A DNA stretch of 37,000 bases from Cryptomeria japonica (lineage: Eukaryota; Streptophyta; Pinopsida; Cupressales; Cupressaceae). Made by a program: the position numbers and the translations under genes. Positions 1 through 11,776 of this stretch are shown piece after piece (within the stretch, counting starts at the first letter, position 1; each line of letters starts with the position of its first letter). The stretch spans positions 312,251,118 to 312,288,117 of the forward strand of contig NC_081408.1 of NCBI RefSeq assembly GCF_030272615.1, written 5' to 3'. Under the pieces are notes generated by a model. The model saw only the letters and a program-made list of their open reading frames with translations, was not told the DNA's origin and ran no database searches.

Positions 1-1157
1 ATCTGATTGATGGTAATTTACTGAAGAGGACTGATGATGTGTTTTCCGATTGAGTGCTGATTCCTTCATGATTCAATCTGCCTTTGTTACTATCTTTATT
101 GCTGAGTGATGTTGATATCTGCATAGGTGTTCTTATATTTATTTCTGATTACCGAACTTCCCTATATATCTCTTCTTGAGATGGAAGAGCCATAGTCCAA
201 GTCTCTTCTCTCTAGAGTGGCGTCTCCCACAAGGTAACCCGCATCTTTGACTACCGCTGATTGTTATTAACTTAACAAATCCTATCTTCCTCGTGTCTCT
301 TTAATAAGGACCTGTGCTTGTTGGAATATAATCCCATCTTCTTTAATAATGCTTGCCTTGATAAAGGCTATGCCTGAATATTTATATCGATGCAGAATTA
401 TCCTCTTTGATTTAGCAGACTCAAAATCGGGAAGTCTCATTAATGAAACGATTTTCTGATTAATGGTATTTCCTAATTTATTTGTTTTCTATTTCCTGCC
501 TAAAGACCAAGCACGGGGTTGTTCATAGGCAGGGGCATGACAGACACAATCTTGATGGGTTGAAAGACTAACACCAATTTTGATCTAGCAGAGTAGGGTG
601 GTGAAAAATGACTAAACACTTTAATCGTGTTGCAAACATGTAAAACCTTTGGCCAAGGCGATGCTATGATAAGTATGTGTCAGTCAGTTCATATGGTCTA
701 GATATACAACCCAGTCAGAGGTCATACTAGTTAGGAGCTACCTATGGTGTGTGATCAACTAAGGTTGTGTAGGGTCAAAACATAGGTCTCAAATGGCATT
801 AGATCTATCATCTATTTCTTCCTAGCAAAGGGTCGGGCCCTTCTAGTTGGTTGAGGCATGGGGGACTGTTAAGTCTATGGTTGGGCAAAAAATCACCCTG
901 ATGATACTTTCCCTCTTTATCAGAATGCAGTGATAATTAAAGATTCAGAATGGATTCCAAAATCAGTAAACCCTAACTACTCTTTTGGTAATTTATAATG
1001 TTGTTGATAATTTAGTTTTTATTCTGTTTTAAGCATATGTAATCATTCATGGATATTTATGATATTACTTTCTTTAGAAAGTTAAATTTTCATTTCCTTT
1101 TGTTTTGTTTTGTTTTTTTGAGTTGTATCTATTTTTCTTAAGTTTTAATAAGTTAAT
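1..1157. other. Unassigned AT-rich intergenic DNA
   Basis: I see no coding region, RNA gene or paired repeat here. Around 520-542 a G-rich run is followed by ATGACA, which could be the 3' tip of an LTR, but no matching 5' tip or target duplication was found. Confidence 0.4.
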
Positions 1158-1620
1158 TTGCATTCTTCTCTTGCTATAGAAATAGCTTGTTACATCTTTG
1201 GTGTGCTCTCTCATCAAACTAAGCACCCAAGGGTGATTGTAGATGTATTTGGTGATGTTATTGGCAATTCCCACCACAGATTTCACCCAGTCAAGTTTAC
1301 CTACATCTTCCAACATAAGTTCACAACAATGGCAACACAATGGACCTAAATAAATGTCAATTGTCTCTCCTCAAGTAGTCTCCTTGGCGCCACATGCCTT
1401 GTTGCATTGTCTATGACAAGTTGGACCACATGTTCTATACCAAAATCTCATATAGCCTCTTCCAACATTAGAATTAGATTCTTAGCATTCTTGACTTTCT
1501 TTGAGGCATCAATGAGCCTCAAGAACACCATCTAACAATTTGAAGCCATTCAAAAGTTGATGAGCATGTGATTCCTTCTATCTATCCACCCATCTAATAA
1601 TATGGTGCATCAATATTTCT
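1158..1620 (-). pseudogene. hAT-type transposase fragment (DUF659 region), decayed
   Basis: The minus-strand translation gives short blocks typical of plant hAT transposases with the DUF659 domain. In order they are LRLIDASKKVKNAK, EHVVQLVIDNAT, LLEERQL, ELMLEDVGKLDWVK and NITKYIYNHPWVLSLMREHT. In the family, the first blocks belong to the catalytic half and the VxDNA block carries a catalytic acid; the LMLEDxGK and FIYNHxWVLxLMR blocks follow closely. Blocks lie in different frames and stops fall between them (for example before the VHC stretch near 1345), so this is dead. The match stops after the MREHT block near 1200, where the family normally continues to a VRPG..RFATHF motif that is absent. 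The N-terminal BED finger and C-terminal dimerisation domain are not visible. No terminal inverted repeats or 8-bp target duplication were found. Confidence 0.8.
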
Positions 1621-3017
1621 TTAGCCCTTCCACTTTGCATTTACCATTGCTTTTTGGAGCAAAGCCCACTTAAGTCGCATGGACTAGGTGCCTTGGTCAA
1701 TTGCTTTGCAACAGTCAAGTTTCTCACCAAATGGCCCAAAATGGGTTTCTTGCCACATTGAATGGAAGATGGTTGTATCAAAAATTCATGTGTCATGCTT
1801 GCTTCATTGTGATTCTCATCGTTCCAACTTGCACCTTCAAGCAAAGATTGCAAGTTAGCATGTTTTGTGGAACAAAAAAATCTCTAAGAATACATTTGTT
1901 TGGAGCTTGATAGGAGCTTGATAGAGGGGATATGCCATGAATTTGTGAACTACAAGTGGAACACACATAACATTATATCTGCCTTTGATTCCCACGCCAT
2001 ATTGGGATTCATAATAACTGCAATGGTTGAGGATGTCATGATCCTTTCTAAAAATAATTTTCTCTATCAAAGCAAGGGCCACATTTGTCTCCCACACAAC
2101 CTACTTATGGACACAATTTGACATCTCAACCAACAATATGTGCAAGGCGGTATTTGAGGCAACTGAAATATTCATTAACCATCAACCCACAATAGTTGAA
2201 AATGACCAATCCCAAGGCGAGAACTAGTACACCATGCTTCCCAACGGCATCCCTATTGCCAAGTTTTCGGCTTTCTCTTCCATTTGCTGGCATCATTGGA
2301 TACCTAGTGCAAACTCTAGCACTAAAACAAATTTAATTGTTGCAAACACCTACATTCAAAAGAAAATTTGTAGAACCCTAGCTAGTGTAGATTAATTTGA
2401 ATGCATATGACACACAAATGCATATGTGAGGGAAGGATTTAGAAATGTTAAAAAAACTATTGTTATTAGTAGTGCATTTTCTGCATGTTTTTAGCTACAT
2501 ACTATGTTACAGATGCAGCTCCATTGTGTAAACATAGAATGTCAAGTACCAATGGGCCGTGAGTACTTGTGGCAAGTTCAGGCCTGCAATTCACCCAAGG
2601 TCATCAAGTCCACAGGCGAGTTTCTTGCTAAGACCTGCAACTCGCAAGTACAAAGAGGTTCGGTGGGTACTCAGCAACCTTTTGAACTCTGATTGGACCT
2701 ACACCATTCCAAATCCCATATCTGCCTTTCATTATGTTTTCAGTTAGATCCCTAATCTCTTAATGTAAAGTGATGCACTCCTGCACAACAGATTTTAATC
2801 ATTATATATTTTGTGAACACCCTAGATTGCTTGCTTGCTTGTTCTTTAACCTCTTCTTTCAATGGCCTGTGAATATTCCAGGTTTTGTAACTGCACAATC
2901 TAGGTGGTAGTTCAACATAGAGGCCTTTTTGGCATGCATAAACCCAAACAAAACATGCTTACTTACCTTATTCTTCACATGTGGTCCAACGGTGGCAGAG
3001 GGAGAGTAGTCAGAAAG
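1621..3017. other. Unassigned intergenic DNA, possibly upstream hAT remnant
   Basis: Minus-strand reading frames near 1641-1853 and 1855-2097 could be decayed upstream parts of the hAT element, but I recognise no motif in them. From about 2250 to 3017 nothing is recognisable. Confidence 0.35.
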
Positions 3018-3830
3018 TAGATGCCACCAAAGCATTTCTTTGAAATTGTGTTCATAGTGAACTTTCTCATAAAGCGTTCCAAATGCAAGAAAGGTATTAT
3101 ATAACTTTGTCAATAGAATTTTCTACTGACAGATTTTTTTCTGATAAGAAGTTTCTCATTCATGTGGATGTATGTTTCTTGTATTAGTTGCTGTCGTTCT
3201 GTTTGTTGTTGCCTGCAGTTGTTTTCCTACAAACAAGTGAAAAGAATTCTAGATTTCTGTCAATATAATTTGTAGTGGTTTTCTATCACACTGAAAAGTG
3301 AGAATTTTGGAGTCCTGAAATAACTCGATTTTCTTCTTGGAAAGGAACTATTTGGTGAAATCTGCTTCTTCAAAATAACCAATTACAAGCCATAACCACA
3401 GATCAAAACGTGTATGGTCATAGATGCCACCAAAGCATTTCTTTGAAATGAGATTTTTAGTGAACTTTCTCATAGTCTCCCAAATGAAGGGTATTATATA
3501 ACTTTGTCCGTACAGTTTTCTACTGAACGGATTTTTCCCCAATAAGAAGTTTCTCTTTCATGTATATGTATGTTTTCTTGTATTTGTTGCTGTCTTTCTG
3601 TTTGATGTAGTCTGCAGTCGTTTTCCTACAGACAAGTAAAAAGAGTTCTGGATTTCTGTCAAACATAATTTGTAGTTGTTTTCCATCACACAGAAAAGTA
3701 AGAATTTTGGAGTTTTGAAAATAGTAAAATACTCAATTTTCTTCTTGGAAAGGAACTATTTGGTGAAATCTGCTTCTTCGCATAATAGCCAATCACAAAC
3801 CATAACTACAGATTAAAGGACATATGGTAA
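3018..3830 (+). repeat. Direct tandem duplication, period about 403 bp
   Basis: Copy 1 starts at 3018 and copy 2 at 3421, both with TAGATGCCACCAAAGCATTT. The two copies align for their whole length with scattered substitutions and small indels. Shared landmarks are GGTATTATATAACTTTGTC, TTCTTCTTGGAAAGGAACT and TGGTGAAATCTGCTTCTTC. Neither copy has a coding pattern. The divergence suggests an old duplication. Confidence 0.9.
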
Positions 3831-4498
3831 TAGAAGGAAAAACCTTCATAAGATATTTAATAGTCATATTAACACAAGGTTAAAGCTAGTTGGCAGGCCT
3901 AATGTTGGCCCCCTAGAATGGGTCCAATTTTCAATATTCCAAATGGTCAACATTCTTTGAATGAAATAACATTTTGTCATGAGCAATGTTATGCTAATTA
4001 TGCTAAGTGATTTAATGGCGGTCATGTTGACACCCCTCTCTTTAAATGTGTAAATAGAGTAATCAATACCATAAAGAGATAAAGGGTAGTTGTCCACCAA
4101 CTGTTGCATGCCTATGATGGGTCTTGAATCTTGATGTCTATCTCAGACCCCAGCATGTTTGTCAGTGTGGTAAGTTTCAGTTGGACATGTCACTGTAGAT
4201 GACCCACTTGGACGATTTGCCTAGGGTGGTAAACATCTTGCCTAAGAATGCCTAAACATGCATTTCTTCAGAGAGCAATACATCTTAAATTATTGATGTG
4301 TTTGAATAAATATTTAGTTTCAAACATCTAGCATGTATTATGTGAAAACAATTGTGTGATTTCATTGTGCATTTTCTCAATTTAAAGTTACAAGACACCT
4401 TAAAAAATTAAAAATTAAAAACAAAAATAACATGCAAGTTCCTTGAAGCAATATCAGAATCTTAGTAATAAAAATGATAATGCAGTCTCCAAATTTAC
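3831..4498. other. Non-coding stretch; downstream intron of the bZIP exon on the minus strand
   Basis: If the bZIP exon at 4499-4583 belongs to a gene, this is the start of its downstream intron. The next family exon, which should continue with an ALNEALKEEVQRLK-like segment, was not seen here or further left. Confidence 0.4.
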
Positions 4499-4583
4499 CA
4501 TCACGAAGTTGCGCTTGCTGCTCCATAGCCTGTAGTCTCAGCTTAAGTTCACTGTTCTCAGTAGTCAATCCAGTTGTATCTCT
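4499..4583 (-). CDS. Single exon of a VIP1/RF2a-like bZIP transcription factor (leucine zipper part)
   Basis: The minus strand encodes RDTTGLTTENSELKLRLQ followed by AMEQQAQLRD, the near-invariant zipper segment of plant group I bZIP factors (VIP1, RF2a, VSF-1 relatives). These are nuclear DNA-binding proteins that dimerise through this coiled coil. The exon is preceded by a pyrimidine-rich tract ending TTTTGTACAG (acceptor AG at 4585-4584). It is followed by a donor GGTAAATTT (GT at 4498-4497). It is 85 bp and leaves one base for the next codon, which suits the expected alanine codon. There is no stop or frameshift in it. The basic DNA-binding region should lie upstream (to the right) and the rest of the zipper downstream (to the left). 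Neither was found within the window, so the gene either has very long introns or this is a captured or duplicated exon. Confidence 0.82.
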
Positions 4584-6424
4584 CTGTACAAAAGAGGGCA
4601 TAGAAATAAGATATGCATTCTGATCTGTGATATTCACAAAAGCATTCCATGAAAAAGAGTAAAGTGTCTGAACTTTCTTCATATATGTTACAATTACAAG
4701 AACAATAACATTATACATAATATGATAAATTCCACCCTATGCTAACTCGAAGAATATCACAGATAGTATAGGAATACAATGCAAGGTGGAAAACATATGC
4801 ACACTCTGACTATTGGACTACATTCCACGGATGGTCACACATTTAGGTTAATTTGCATGTGCATACAAAATCCTAAGATTAAATCAATTGTGATCTGGGC
4901 CAACTAGATTGATGGAATTCAAGAAAGAAGAAACTCCTGCTGATATCTTATGTCCTAAATACATGCACATGCACCCTCTTACAGGCACATTATGCACAAG
5001 AAGGTATCATATAACCTATATTTATCATTTTTCCAGTTCATCCTAATCAACACCACTTCACATGCATTTGGGTAAAGATAAACATTGATCCAATGTAAGA
5101 AAGAAACAAAAGCTTGCTGAATGAAAAAACAGCAAGGCTCCACCACTGCACAACAGGCATTGGATGCAATTGGCCATAGGCTGCATAGGAAGAAGATTAA
5201 GTGGGTCAATGTCTAGGCTCTAAAAGAAAAAAATAATCAGTAAAGCAGAGCTGATAGAAACTGAAAGCAGGATAGTTGCAAATTGTGTGTGAGCATTTGT
5301 TCAAGAGGTCATTGAGGAGGCAATAAAGAGAGAAATTTACTATTAGAAACAATGATTTGGTCAATTAACTCTCAGCTCATTTCTAAAAAATTTCATGCCA
5401 TGACTGGATAGTTAAAAAGACTCTCTGTTGCAGAATGTTAATAGGAGTATGTGACAACGTGTGCTGATGCAACTGCAGGCTGTATGTTGCCACTAAAAAC
5501 TTTTAGCCTAAAATTCATATATAGATGCACTCCATAAAATGTTCTTAAATTAAGAAAAGGAGAAAGGTACAAATGTCACCCCATTCAAATATGATAAACT
5601 GCAAATCAGCCTCAGTAAAAAGCCTTTGAATCACCACTAGAAATCAAATCCAAAACTAGAACAGCGTGCCTAATCTACCTATTTATATTAGCAAGTTGGA
5701 AGGAGCAATAAAACAAGTTGAAACTTATTCAGATGCCATAGAACATTAAATGGAAAAGAATAGAAAATCTGAACAAAACTAAAGATAGCAATAAACCGTA
5801 AAGAAGCACACTGCTATAGCCACCATGCAAGCCAGACACAAGGAGGATAGTTAAAGAACAAATTGCCAGACTGATACTCTTCTAAATCTCAACCAAAAGT
5901 ATAGGAAGGCTAAGTGCAAAAGATTTACTAGTATAAAACAAGTAATCATTCTGAATCTGCAGAATTTGTATTTAACTCCATTGATGAATACCAAATCCAA
6001 AATCAATATTTAGAGCGGTAAGCAAGAAGCATATCTGCAACCAAGATGTTCGAAGTAATCAGCACATTCTTTCTTCACGGAAAAATTGGGACTGCAATGA
6101 TTGTATCTTATCGCTTCTATCACTCCTGTGATATATCTCAATAATAATAAGCTTCAGCACTAATCATTGTACCTTGTGGATCCATTTGGGTTTTGGTTCA
6201 TCAGCTGTATTTTTGTTTGTTAATAATAAAGATGACTTAAGTCAAGCATCTCACGTGCATACCTTGAAAAGTTCACAAAGGTAAAGTCACTATTAAACAA
6301 TGTTCCACAGAGTTCGAAAATGGTGAACAGGTTCTCGGATGGCAAATTTTATCCTGAATTTTGGGGAGGGGTGACAACCATGCAAGTAATACAAGATTTT
6401 AAGTATAAAAATATATATTATAAA
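4584..6424. other. Unassigned non-coding DNA; possible upstream intron
   Basis: The region is AT-rich with short open frames only. I found no basic region of a bZIP protein, no transposon motif and no paired repeat. On the minus strand it would be intron upstream of the bZIP exon. Confidence 0.4.
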
Positions 6425-6655
6425 ATAAATAAATTATATATAGATGAATCACATGAATTATAAATGTATATGTCTGAGACGAAGGAAGATCAAAAGTGAC
6501 AGTAAAGCACGAGGAAATACTATATATATATATATGAACAATAAATAAATTATATATAGATGAATCATATGAATTATAAATTTATATGTCTTGAGACTAA
6601 GGAAGATGATAAGTGAGAGTAAAGCATGAGGAAGTACCATATATATATACTCTTA
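6425..6655 (+). repeat. AT-rich tandem duplication, period 116 bp
   Basis: Copy 1 (6425-6540) and copy 2 (6541-6655) both begin ATAAATAAATTATATATAGA and end in a run of alternating TA. They differ at roughly ten positions. A TG microsatellite follows at about 6678-6692. Confidence 0.85.
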
Positions 6656-6714
6656 GTCTAGATTTTTCTGTCAAGATATGTGTGTGTGTGTATTATGTTT
6701 ATTATGCATAGTAT

Positions 6715-7650
6715 AGTAGCAAAAATCAATTGAGGCAAAAAATCGGCAAATCAAAAGTATAAGATTTTTTGACAAAATCAGGAAAAAATCAGATTTTAAA
6801 AAAACATAAAAAATAGAGTTTAACAACCCATGAATTGTAGAAAATATTTTTTTGTTATTTATATTCATATTGCTGATTAAATAGGCAAATATTTAGTTAA
6901 CTTTTTAAGAGGGCAGTCACCAAATACACCAAATAGTTTCTAAGTCTGAGATCAAATATTAGACAAGTCTATGAAGTAATTAAGATCAAAACTTAACAGA
7001 CAACAATCCAGCTACTGTTAGGAATTTAGTAAAATGGAAGACATTTTGAAGCAATCCAAGAATTTCATTGTGATTGAAGCAAGGAGATTTGCAGGTTTTA
7101 AATCAGTATTTTAGAAAGCTTATCAAATTATATTCCACAATTGCTATGCTTTGTATCATAGCAGAGCAAAAATCGTTTGGGAAAAAATCAGCAAATCAAA
7201 AGTATACAATTTTTTGAAAAAATGGGTAAAAATTTGGATTTTAAAAAATGTAGAAAAATAGACACAGAGTACTTTTTTTTAAAACTTAAGGGCATTTCCA
7301 TAGCATAGAGATATAGAGAGTAAATAAAACAGAGTTTAACCCATGACTAGTAGAAAATAGATTTTTGTTGTTTATATTCATATTGCTGATTACATAGGCA
7401 AATATTCAGTTAACTTTTCAAAAGGGCAGTCACCTAATGCACCAAATAGTTGTCTAAGTCTAAGATCAAAGATTAGCTAAGTCTATGAAGAAGCTGAGAT
7501 CAAACTATTGTTAGGAATTTAGTAAAAAGTGGAAGCCACTTTGAAGTGATCCAAGACTTTCATTGTGATTGAGGCAAGGAGTTTTCTAGGGGTAGTTCAA
7601 TATTTGAGAAAGCTTATCAAATCATATTCCACAGTTACAATGCTTTATAT
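6715..7650 (+). repeat. Diverged tandem duplication, about 450-bp unit
   Basis: Copy 1 runs from about 6715 to 7155 and copy 2 from about 7160 to 7650. Shared landmarks in the same order are GCAAATCAAAAGTATA, ATATTCATATTGCTGATTA, GTTAGGAATTTAGTAAAA, CATTGTGATTGA and GAAAGCTTATCAAAT. Copy 2 has an extra stretch near 7255-7330. Neither copy codes for anything recognisable. Confidence 0.85.
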
Positions 7651-7965
7651 TCCCTGATGGCAATTGGTAAGTCTTTTATATGGGGTAAAATTCAACAGAA
7701 AGCATTTGTTTAGTTGAACTAAAAGATTAGCAAGCCACTAGTTTTGGCAATAACTATTTTAGGTAGAGACAAATTTTAATGATTATGCGTCAGAGGCTGT
7801 TTTATTACAAGTATGTAAGTTTGTTTGTTGTCATTCAGATTTATTTCATGAAGCACTTTGGATATATTGCTCACATAATGAACTGTAAGTCTTTGTTTGA
7901 GCAAAAATTAACTATATCAATTATAAATTATAAAACCTATATCTATAACTATATATATTATATAT

Positions 7966-8212
7966 GTCTTTGGAAGTTTAGTGTCATGGTAGAAACACTT
8001 TGTTGGTGAGGTAGCCACCAAGGTTCAAACCCCCATTGGGCCATTGAGCTCGTAGGCCTCCTAGCTTTGTCAGGTCATTGAGCTCACAGGTTTGAACAAG
8101 TGTGGAGAATGATGACCCCCTTGGAAACGGCCTCGTGGGAAGAGATCCTCTGTAAGTGGTCTCTTGGGGATAAAACCAAGCTAAAAACCCAAGTTTCCTC
8201 CATCAAAAAAAT
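7966..8212 (+). mobile_element. tRNA-derived SINE with 15-bp target-site duplication
   Basis: A box-B-like Pol III promoter motif (GGTTCAAACCC, about 8021-8031) lies near the 5' end. A weaker box A candidate (TGGTAGAAACA) lies about 35 bp before it. The body ends in an A tract (from 8205) and carries no reading frame. The flanks share ATATATATTATATAT exactly (7951-7965 on the left, 8213-8227 on the right), as expected for LINE-mediated retroposition. The site is itself AT-rich, so part of the match could be chance, but 15 of 15 including the TT interruption is persuasive. A short open frame crosses the element and is not a gene. Confidence 0.7.
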
Positions 8213-8227
8213 ATATATATTATATAT

Positions 8228-10134
8228 TATATTAAAAATTAGAAATGTACATTATAAATTTTACATTATTTTTAATTTATAGTTTATTATATAGCTATTA
8301 ATATATATTCATAGTCTATAATAGGTTAAATTTTAAAACTGCTTTATAGTACTAATTATAAACTATAGGGGTTTGCTCCTTCCCCATCGATGTGCCATCT
8401 ATAATAGCACATAATATTATTAATTTTAGAGCTAGTGTACAATATTAATTATATACTTGTTCGCATCAAAATCCATGGGGTGGGGTGCACAGAGAACTTG
8501 AGTCATATCAAAGCCGCAATTTAGAGCAAATTTGCCAGCTGCTTTGACACCATCTCATATGCCCCCCACAATTTAGGATGATTGAGGCCCTTTCAAATTC
8601 AGTTGATGACTGACATTGTTCCTCCCACTCCTTTATTTAGAGATTTTCAGAGGTCAGAAACAAAACTAAAGGACAAAATAACAAACTGTTTCAACGTTGA
8701 TTCCACATTGACTTTGATTCCATCTTGTATCAGCCCTATTTCTAAGCAATTCAGTAATTTCATGAGTTTTCTAGGGTTTTGCTAATTTTTACAACGATTT
8801 TTTTCACTTTTCTGCCATTGTTTAACATGATTTAAATGAAAAAAACATTGAAAATTGGGTCAATGATTGGTCAACGATTTTTTCATTAAATGGGATTTTT
8901 TTTAGGGAATAAATCGCCTGGCTCCAGGTTTTGGGATTAATCAGGTATAATTGCGATTTTTTGCAAACTATTGCTTCTTTGATGCATAGTTCAAGAATAA
9001 AATGGCTCTCAATTAAAAAAAGTAGAATAATAAAAGCAGTACCAAACCTAATTGTACAAAAACTAAATAAGGTGTGAAAGTTCCAAAATTCAAAATCAGT
9101 TTGAAAGAAGAATCATCTACATAAGATAAATCTAAAGCAATATCTTTGAGTGGGCACATGAATCTTGGAAAGTGAATTACACTCTAAAATTCCTACCTAA
9201 AGGAACTTTTTCACCATTTTTTTATTCAAAAGCAAAAAGAGATTACGTGTTACGAAGTGGTCCCTGGTAGTACCAAAACACTTTGCTTTTTATGCAAAAG
9301 TGGTGCCCTAATTTTAATACAATTGTCTGCTCCCCACAAGATGTTCTTACACGGATTCAGCATAATTTACCACTAGAATATTGGTCCAAAGATTTTCTCA
9401 AGGTAATAGGCAATTGTTTGTGCTTTACAAATTCCATATCCATAGATACAGAGATCTTCAAAGGTAATTCATACATCTACACCAAAATCTGAATTTCTGC
9501 CATACATGAGATCCATAATAACATTATTTTGCCCTCTTCAATTGGCAATAGGATCCAATCCATTGAAATAGATAAAAGTATTATTTTCCATTAAAAATGT
9601 ATAATTGCAGATCATATGGAGACTAACTGCTCCAAAAATTCCAAAAATTTTAAAAACCAAATATGGGTGCCAAAAGGGTTTCCAACAAAGATCTTGAATC
9701 ATTGAAATTAGGAAATTGGGAGCAAAAAAAAGAAAGAAGATCTTCCGAGCATGGAATATGAAAAGCCCCATAAGGCCTCAAAGTCTAAGATGGCAACTAT
9801 TCCTTTTCAACACAATCCTTCAACAGAGAAAAATAAATAAAAAATCAATAAAACAAAATTATAAGAACTGGTTAAAATTGAATACGATTTGGATGAAGAA
9901 GTAGGCGTTACAAATTTTAGATGCATTAGTCAATTAGCATCTATATTACTATTTGTTAATATAAGATCCACAAGAAAACATGGGAGGAAAACAAATAAAC
10001 AAAAAAGGGAAGAAAATGCATTGTCATTGAAAGATCTCCAGCCAAAGATTACCTGAGTATTTTCTGATTTTTATGTTGCTGGTTGCTTACTGATTGGTGG
10101 TTTAAGATGGTTTCTTTTTTTTTGGTTTCTGCTT
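8228..10134. other. Unassigned AT-rich DNA; maybe internal part of a minus-strand LTR element
   Basis: Nothing is recognised. If the primer-binding site at 10135-10147 is real, the internal region of that minus-strand element should begin here and run left. I could not identify gag or pol motifs, and saw no second copy of its LTR. Confidence 0.3.
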
Positions 10135-10147
10135 GGTTTTGATACCA
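10135..10147 (-). other. Candidate primer-binding site of a minus-strand LTR element
   Basis: The minus strand reads TGGTATCAAAACC, two mismatches from the initiator-Met tRNA primer site TGGTATCAGAGCC. It lies 5 bp downstream of a CATACA LTR-like 3' tip at 10153. Confidence 0.45.
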
Positions 10148-10152
10148 ATAGT

Positions 10153-11667
10153 TGTATGGAGGTTTGATCATGCAAGAATGCTAATATAATAATACTTTTC
10201 AACTTAAAACACTGAAATATAATTGACTGACAATAAAAATCAGAAATTCTGAATTTTGGTGCAGCTAATGATAATTTCAGAATTAATAAATCTATTTCAC
10301 CAGGACAAAAGAATGGCATACCAAAAGTCCCACGCCATGTCTGGAATGCTTTTATTAAAGAAACTGAAGCAGAATACAATCTAAGAACACCCAAAAGCTG
10401 GAAATGACTCCAATGAGCTTTATTTGACCCAACAATAATTACCAAAAACAATTCCTGGAGAATTACTGAATTCCATGCCTGGCTCCCAAGAAGGATTATT
10501 CCATCTACTAGCAAAATCAATAAATGAATAAAAAATGAGCTCCTGTCGCCTAATGAATTTATTGAAATACTGATGTGTAGTGTTGCTGATAAGAATTCCA
10601 TAAAATCAAAACCCTCCATAGGCTGAATCAAACAAGTGTAGCAAACTAGGGGAGCTGCAAATGGTACAGCTGCCTGTGGAAGTTGTACAGCTGCTGCAAA
10701 TGAAGGTATGGCTGCCTTCTAAAGTACCCAAACCCTCTCCAATCTGCAAATAATTCTCTGAAACTGCTGAATAAGACTGAGTTGAAGCACAATTAGGAAT
10801 TCTAAATGAATCCCTCCACTCTGTGAATTGGGGTATCGTCCAAATCCACCCGTCTTCAAGGAGCTTTTGTTCCTCAAAGCTACTATGCTGCTAAAATGTG
10901 TTGCAGAGCATGATTTCCAAAAAGCTGATTGTAAAAATGATTTAAATATGAATGTTCTCCTATCTTTTTAACAACTCCAAACCCTAATTCAATTTTAGGA
11001 TTGCAAGACTTTATTTAAATAAAGTTTATTAAACTTTATTTCATCCTCTTATTAACTTTATTTCATTCCCTTATGTCTCCCTCAAGATGTATGACCCCCT
11101 TAGACTCCCATTATTAAAAGAATTAAGTTGTTTTTAACAACTTAACTCATGTCTCCTAGGCACCATGGCACAAGGGGGGCCCCTTTATTATAATTTATTA
11201 TAATATAAAGTGACTTAATTAAATCACTTTAATTTTATTTAAATCAAACTCTAGACAATAATTTATTTAATCCAGATTTATTCATAAATCTATCACCTGG
11301 ACTCTAAACTGAAAACTGAATGTTGTCACCTATCCAAGGATGATGACTGGATGTGGCAGTGCAACTCGCACTCTCCTCCTAAAAAGTAGGAATGCTCCTA
11401 AAAATTAGGAGACTGTCTCAAATTGATAATAAACACTCCTAAGCCACTCTGCTATGCTCCTCAGCCCTCTGGTGGTCAAACAGTCAACTTGCAGTCTCCT
11501 TCTAAAAAATAGGAAATTACCCCAGAGCGCCAAAAACGTCTCCAATACTCCTCAGGATGTCACCAAACCCCCAAATGGGCTCCCTATCCACCACGTTAGC
11601 CCACGAGAACCCTAATTATAGGCTAACCCATGCTGACAACTGGACTATCTAAGGAAGCAACATTACA
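10153..11667 (-). mobile_element. Probable LTR (5' LTR of a minus-strand retrotransposon)
   Basis: Read on the minus strand, the segment starts TGTAATGTTGC (near 11667) and ends CATACA (10153), with a primer-site-like sequence just beyond. It contains short AGGAG-rich repeats at about 11360-11520 and AT-rich inverted repeats. A minus-strand open frame of 186 codons at 10071-10631 runs through its 3' end and resembles no protein I know; I treat it as chance. No second LTR was found and the 5' boundary is tentative, so the element is either truncated or extends in unrecognised form to the left. It sits just upstream of the LINE start at 11740. Confidence 0.45.
11017..11041. repeat. 25-bp perfect inverted repeat
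   Basis: The arms AAATAAAGTTTA and TAAACTTTATTT flank one T. A second short inverted repeat, AAGTTGTT / AACAACTT with a TTT loop, lies near 11126-11144. Both are inside the probable LTR and could form hairpins. Confidence 0.85.
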
Positions 11668-11739
11668 GTCATCCAGGCAATCAACAATTAAAAAATGCAT
11701 GTTGAGATCTAAGGGAGGAGCTCCCTCGCTTAGAGTAAA

Positions 11740-11776
11740 ATGAAGATTGCCACATGGAATGTTAGGGGATTGAATA
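11740..11776 (+). pseudogene. LINE (L1-type) ORF2 start, apurinic endonuclease domain, 5' piece
   Basis: An ATG at 11740 begins a frame reading MKIATWNVRGLN. This is the diagnostic first strand of the L1-type LINE AP endonuclease; the Asn of WNVRG is a metal/active-site residue. The frame runs directly into a GAATA target duplication, where element E is inserted. It resumes at 16553 in the same frame with TPNK. In plant L1 elements the next residues are indeed of the type N/S-P-x-K, so the two halves belong to one gene. Confidence 0.88.

Noticed and set aside
1-542. 3' end of an LTR ending near GGGGCATGACA
   Set aside because: Only one short tip is seen; no partner, target duplication or primer site.
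2504-2747. Overlapping plus-strand frames of 62 codons
   Set aside because: Short, overlapping, no motif and no splice context.
10071-10631. 186-codon open frame on the minus strand
   Set aside because: It crosses a probable LTR end and primer site and resembles no protein known to me; its hydrophobic, AT-driven composition fits chance.
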